Below are positions 6,337 through 7,658 of a stretch of 7,658 nucleotides of DNA, one piece after another. Position numbers and translations under genes: made by a program. Position 1 is the stretch's first letter, and every line of letters starts with the position of its first letter. Source of the DNA: Lentisphaeria bacterium. GTDB lineage: Bacteria > Verrucomicrobiota > Lentisphaeria > Victivallales > UBA1829. The notes below the pieces were generated by a model. It saw nothing but the letters and a program-made list of their open reading frames with translations. It made no database searches and was not told the origin of the DNA. The stretch lies in assembly GCA_017540385.1 (NCBI GenBank), contig JAFYBD010000259.1, positions 1 through 7,658 of the forward strand, read 5' to 3'.

Positions 6337-7658
6337 TCATCCACCCGCTCGACAACGTGGAGGTCCGCGAGGACGGCCACAAATACGCCATCCGGCCCAT
6401 CGCCGAGGGCGAAAACGTCGTCAAGTACGGGATGCCCATCGGGCACGCGAAGACCGCGATCGCCCCGGGCGAACACGTCCACACGCACAATCTGGCCTCG
6501 AATCTCGCCGGGTTGCTGGAATACACCTACAACCCCGATTTCTCGCCGCTTGAGATCAAAACCACGCGCACCTTTTCCGGGTTCCTCCGCCCCGACGGGC
6601 AGGCAGGCGTCCGCAACGAACTGTGGGTCATCCCCACGGTCGGCTGCGTGAACGACCTGGCGCGACGTCTGGCCGACGCCGTCGGCGGATTCGCACTCAC
6701 GCATCCATACGGCTGCTCCCAGCTCGGCGGAGACCACGAATGTACCGCGAACATGCTGGCGGCTTTCGCGCACCACCCGAACGCCGGCGGCGTGCTGGTC
6801 GTGGGGCTCGGATGCGAGAACAACACGCTCGAGAGTTTCAAGGAACGCCTCGGCGACATTTCCAAGCTCAATATCAGGTTCCTGCGCGCGCAGGACGACG
6901 GCGACGAATACGCCCGCGGGTTGGAACTCCTCGCCGAGCTCGACGCCGCCCGCGTCAAAGTCCGCACGGACATCCCCGTGTCCGCGCTCCGCGTCGGCCT
7001 CAAATGCGGCGGCTCCGATGGTCTATCCGGCCTCACCGCGAACCCGCTCGTCGGACGGTTCTCCGACTGGCTGGCGGCGCAGGGCGGCACGACCGTCCTC
7101 ACGGAGGTCCCGGAGATGTTCGGCGCGGAAACGCTCCTCATGAACCGCTGCGTCTCCCGCGAAGTCTTCGACAAATGCGTCGCCATGATCAACGGCTTCA
7201 AGAGCTACTACGAACGCCACGGCCAGCCCATCGACGAGAATCCTTCGCCGGGGAACAAGGCCGGCGGCATCTCCACGCTCGAGGACAAGTCCCTCGGCTG
7301 CGTCCAGAAGGGCGGCTCCTCGCCGGTCGTCGACGTGCTCGAATACGGCCAGCGGCGCAAAACGCCCGGGCTGAACCTGCTCGCTGGCCCCGGCAACGAC
7401 CTGGTGGCGGCGTCCGTGCTCGCCGCCGCGGGATGCCAGCTGATCCTGTTCACGACCGGACGCGGCACGCCGTTCGGCACCGTGGTCCCGACCGTGAAGG
7501 TCGCCACGAACACCCGTCTGGCGCAGTCCAAGCCGCACTGGATCGACTGGGACGCCCAGGGACGCCCCGACACCGCCGAATTCGTCGACTTCGTCCTGCG
7601 GGTCGTTTCCGGCGATCTGCAGGCCAGCAACGAAAAGCTCTCCGCGTGCGAGATCGCC
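6333..7658 (+). CDS. uxaA: Altronate dehydratase (C-terminus cut by window edge)
   Basis: The frame is open from ATG 6333 to the last base, giving 442 residues without a stop. The enzyme dehydrates D-altronate to 2-keto-3-deoxy-D-gluconate and belongs to the iron-dependent UxaA/GarD family. An N-terminal SAF-type domain (IGHAKTAIAPGEHVHTHN, 36-53) leads into the core: GVRNELWVIPTVGCVN (92-107), YGCSQLGGDHECT (126-138), VGLGCENN (157-164) and LKCGGSDGLSGLTANP (223-238). Near the edge it has TTGRGTPFGTVVPTVK. These match E. coli UxaA as I recall it. By that comparison only about ten residues are missing at the end. The N-terminus is unusual: between DNV (7-9) and GHK (15-17) there are 5 residues where E. 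coli has about 28, so part of the SAF domain is absent. The start shares ATGA (6333-6336) with the uxaB stop, implying translational coupling. No independent Shine-Dalgarno is obvious. Confidence 0.93.
   Translation, partial: MIIHPLDNVEVREDGHKYAIRPIAEGENVVKYGMPIGHAKTAIAPGEHVHTHNLASNLAGLLEYTYNPDFSPLEIKTTRTFSGFLRPDGQAGVRNELWVIPTVGCVNDLARRLADAVGGFALTHPYGCSQLGGDHECTANMLAAFAHHPNAGGVLVVGLGCENNTLESFKERLGDISKLNIRFLRAQDDGDEYARGLELLAELDAARVKVRTDIPVSALRVGLKCGGSDGLSGLTANPLVGRFSDWLAAQGGTTVLTEVPEMFGAETLLMNRCVSREVFDKCVAMINGFKSYYERHGQPIDENPSPGNKAGGISTLEDKSLGCVQKGGSSPVVDVLEYGQRRKTPGLNLLAGPGNDLVAASVLAAAGCQLILFTTGRGTPFGTVVPTVKVATNTRLAQSKPHWIDWDAQGRPDTAEFVDFVLRVVSGDLQASNEKLSACEIA

Noticed and set aside
1..7658. 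Transposons, CRISPR arrays, tRNA or rRNA genes
   Set aside because: I saw no repeat-spacer arrays, transposase motifs, terminal inverted repeats or RNA gene signatures on either strand.

Overview
The window holds one compact carbohydrate-catabolic locus, read almost entirely on the + strand. Coding regions are GC-rich and intergenic stretches are AT-richer, with recognisable sigma70-type promoters. The organism looks like a high-GC, Gram-negative-type polysaccharide degrader. A PVC-group bacterium (Lentisphaerota, Kiritimatiellota or Verrucomicrobiota) is my guess from style alone; no marker gene is present to prove it.

Layout. (1) Positions 1-28 probably hold the first nine codons of a divergent minus-strand gene of unknown function. 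(2) Positions 29-385 are a regulatory region with a perfect 10-bp-arm inverted repeat (182-209) and a likely promoter for the next gene. (3) 386-1957 encodes an exported GH30-type glycosidase, most like the endo-beta-1,6-galactanase subfamily. (4) 1958-2146 is a second regulatory region: a perfect TATAAT -10 box, a pair of direct repeats one helical turn apart, and palindromes flanking the core promoter. (5) 2147 to the right edge is a tightly packed five-gene operon: aldo/keto reductase, COG3618 lactonase, zinc dehydrogenase, tagaturonate reductase (uxaB) and altronate dehydratase (uxaA, cut near its C-terminus by the window edge).

How the genes fit. Taken in order, the five enzymes make a complete route from L-galactose to 2-keto-3-deoxy-D-gluconate (KDG): L-galactose -> L-galactono-1,5-lactone -> L-galactonate -> D-tagaturonate -> D-altronate -> KDG. 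Gene order equals reaction order. The first three steps match the L-galactose pathway described in Bacteroides vulgatus. Here the two following hexuronate-pathway steps are in the same operon. UxaA (altronate-specific), rather than UxuA (mannonate) or a fuconate dehydratase, is what points to L-galactose rather than L-gulonate or L-fucose. The adjacent secreted glycosidase suggests that L-galactose is released from a galactan-like polymer outside the cytoplasm. Transporter, regulator, KDG kinase and KDPG aldolase are not in the window.
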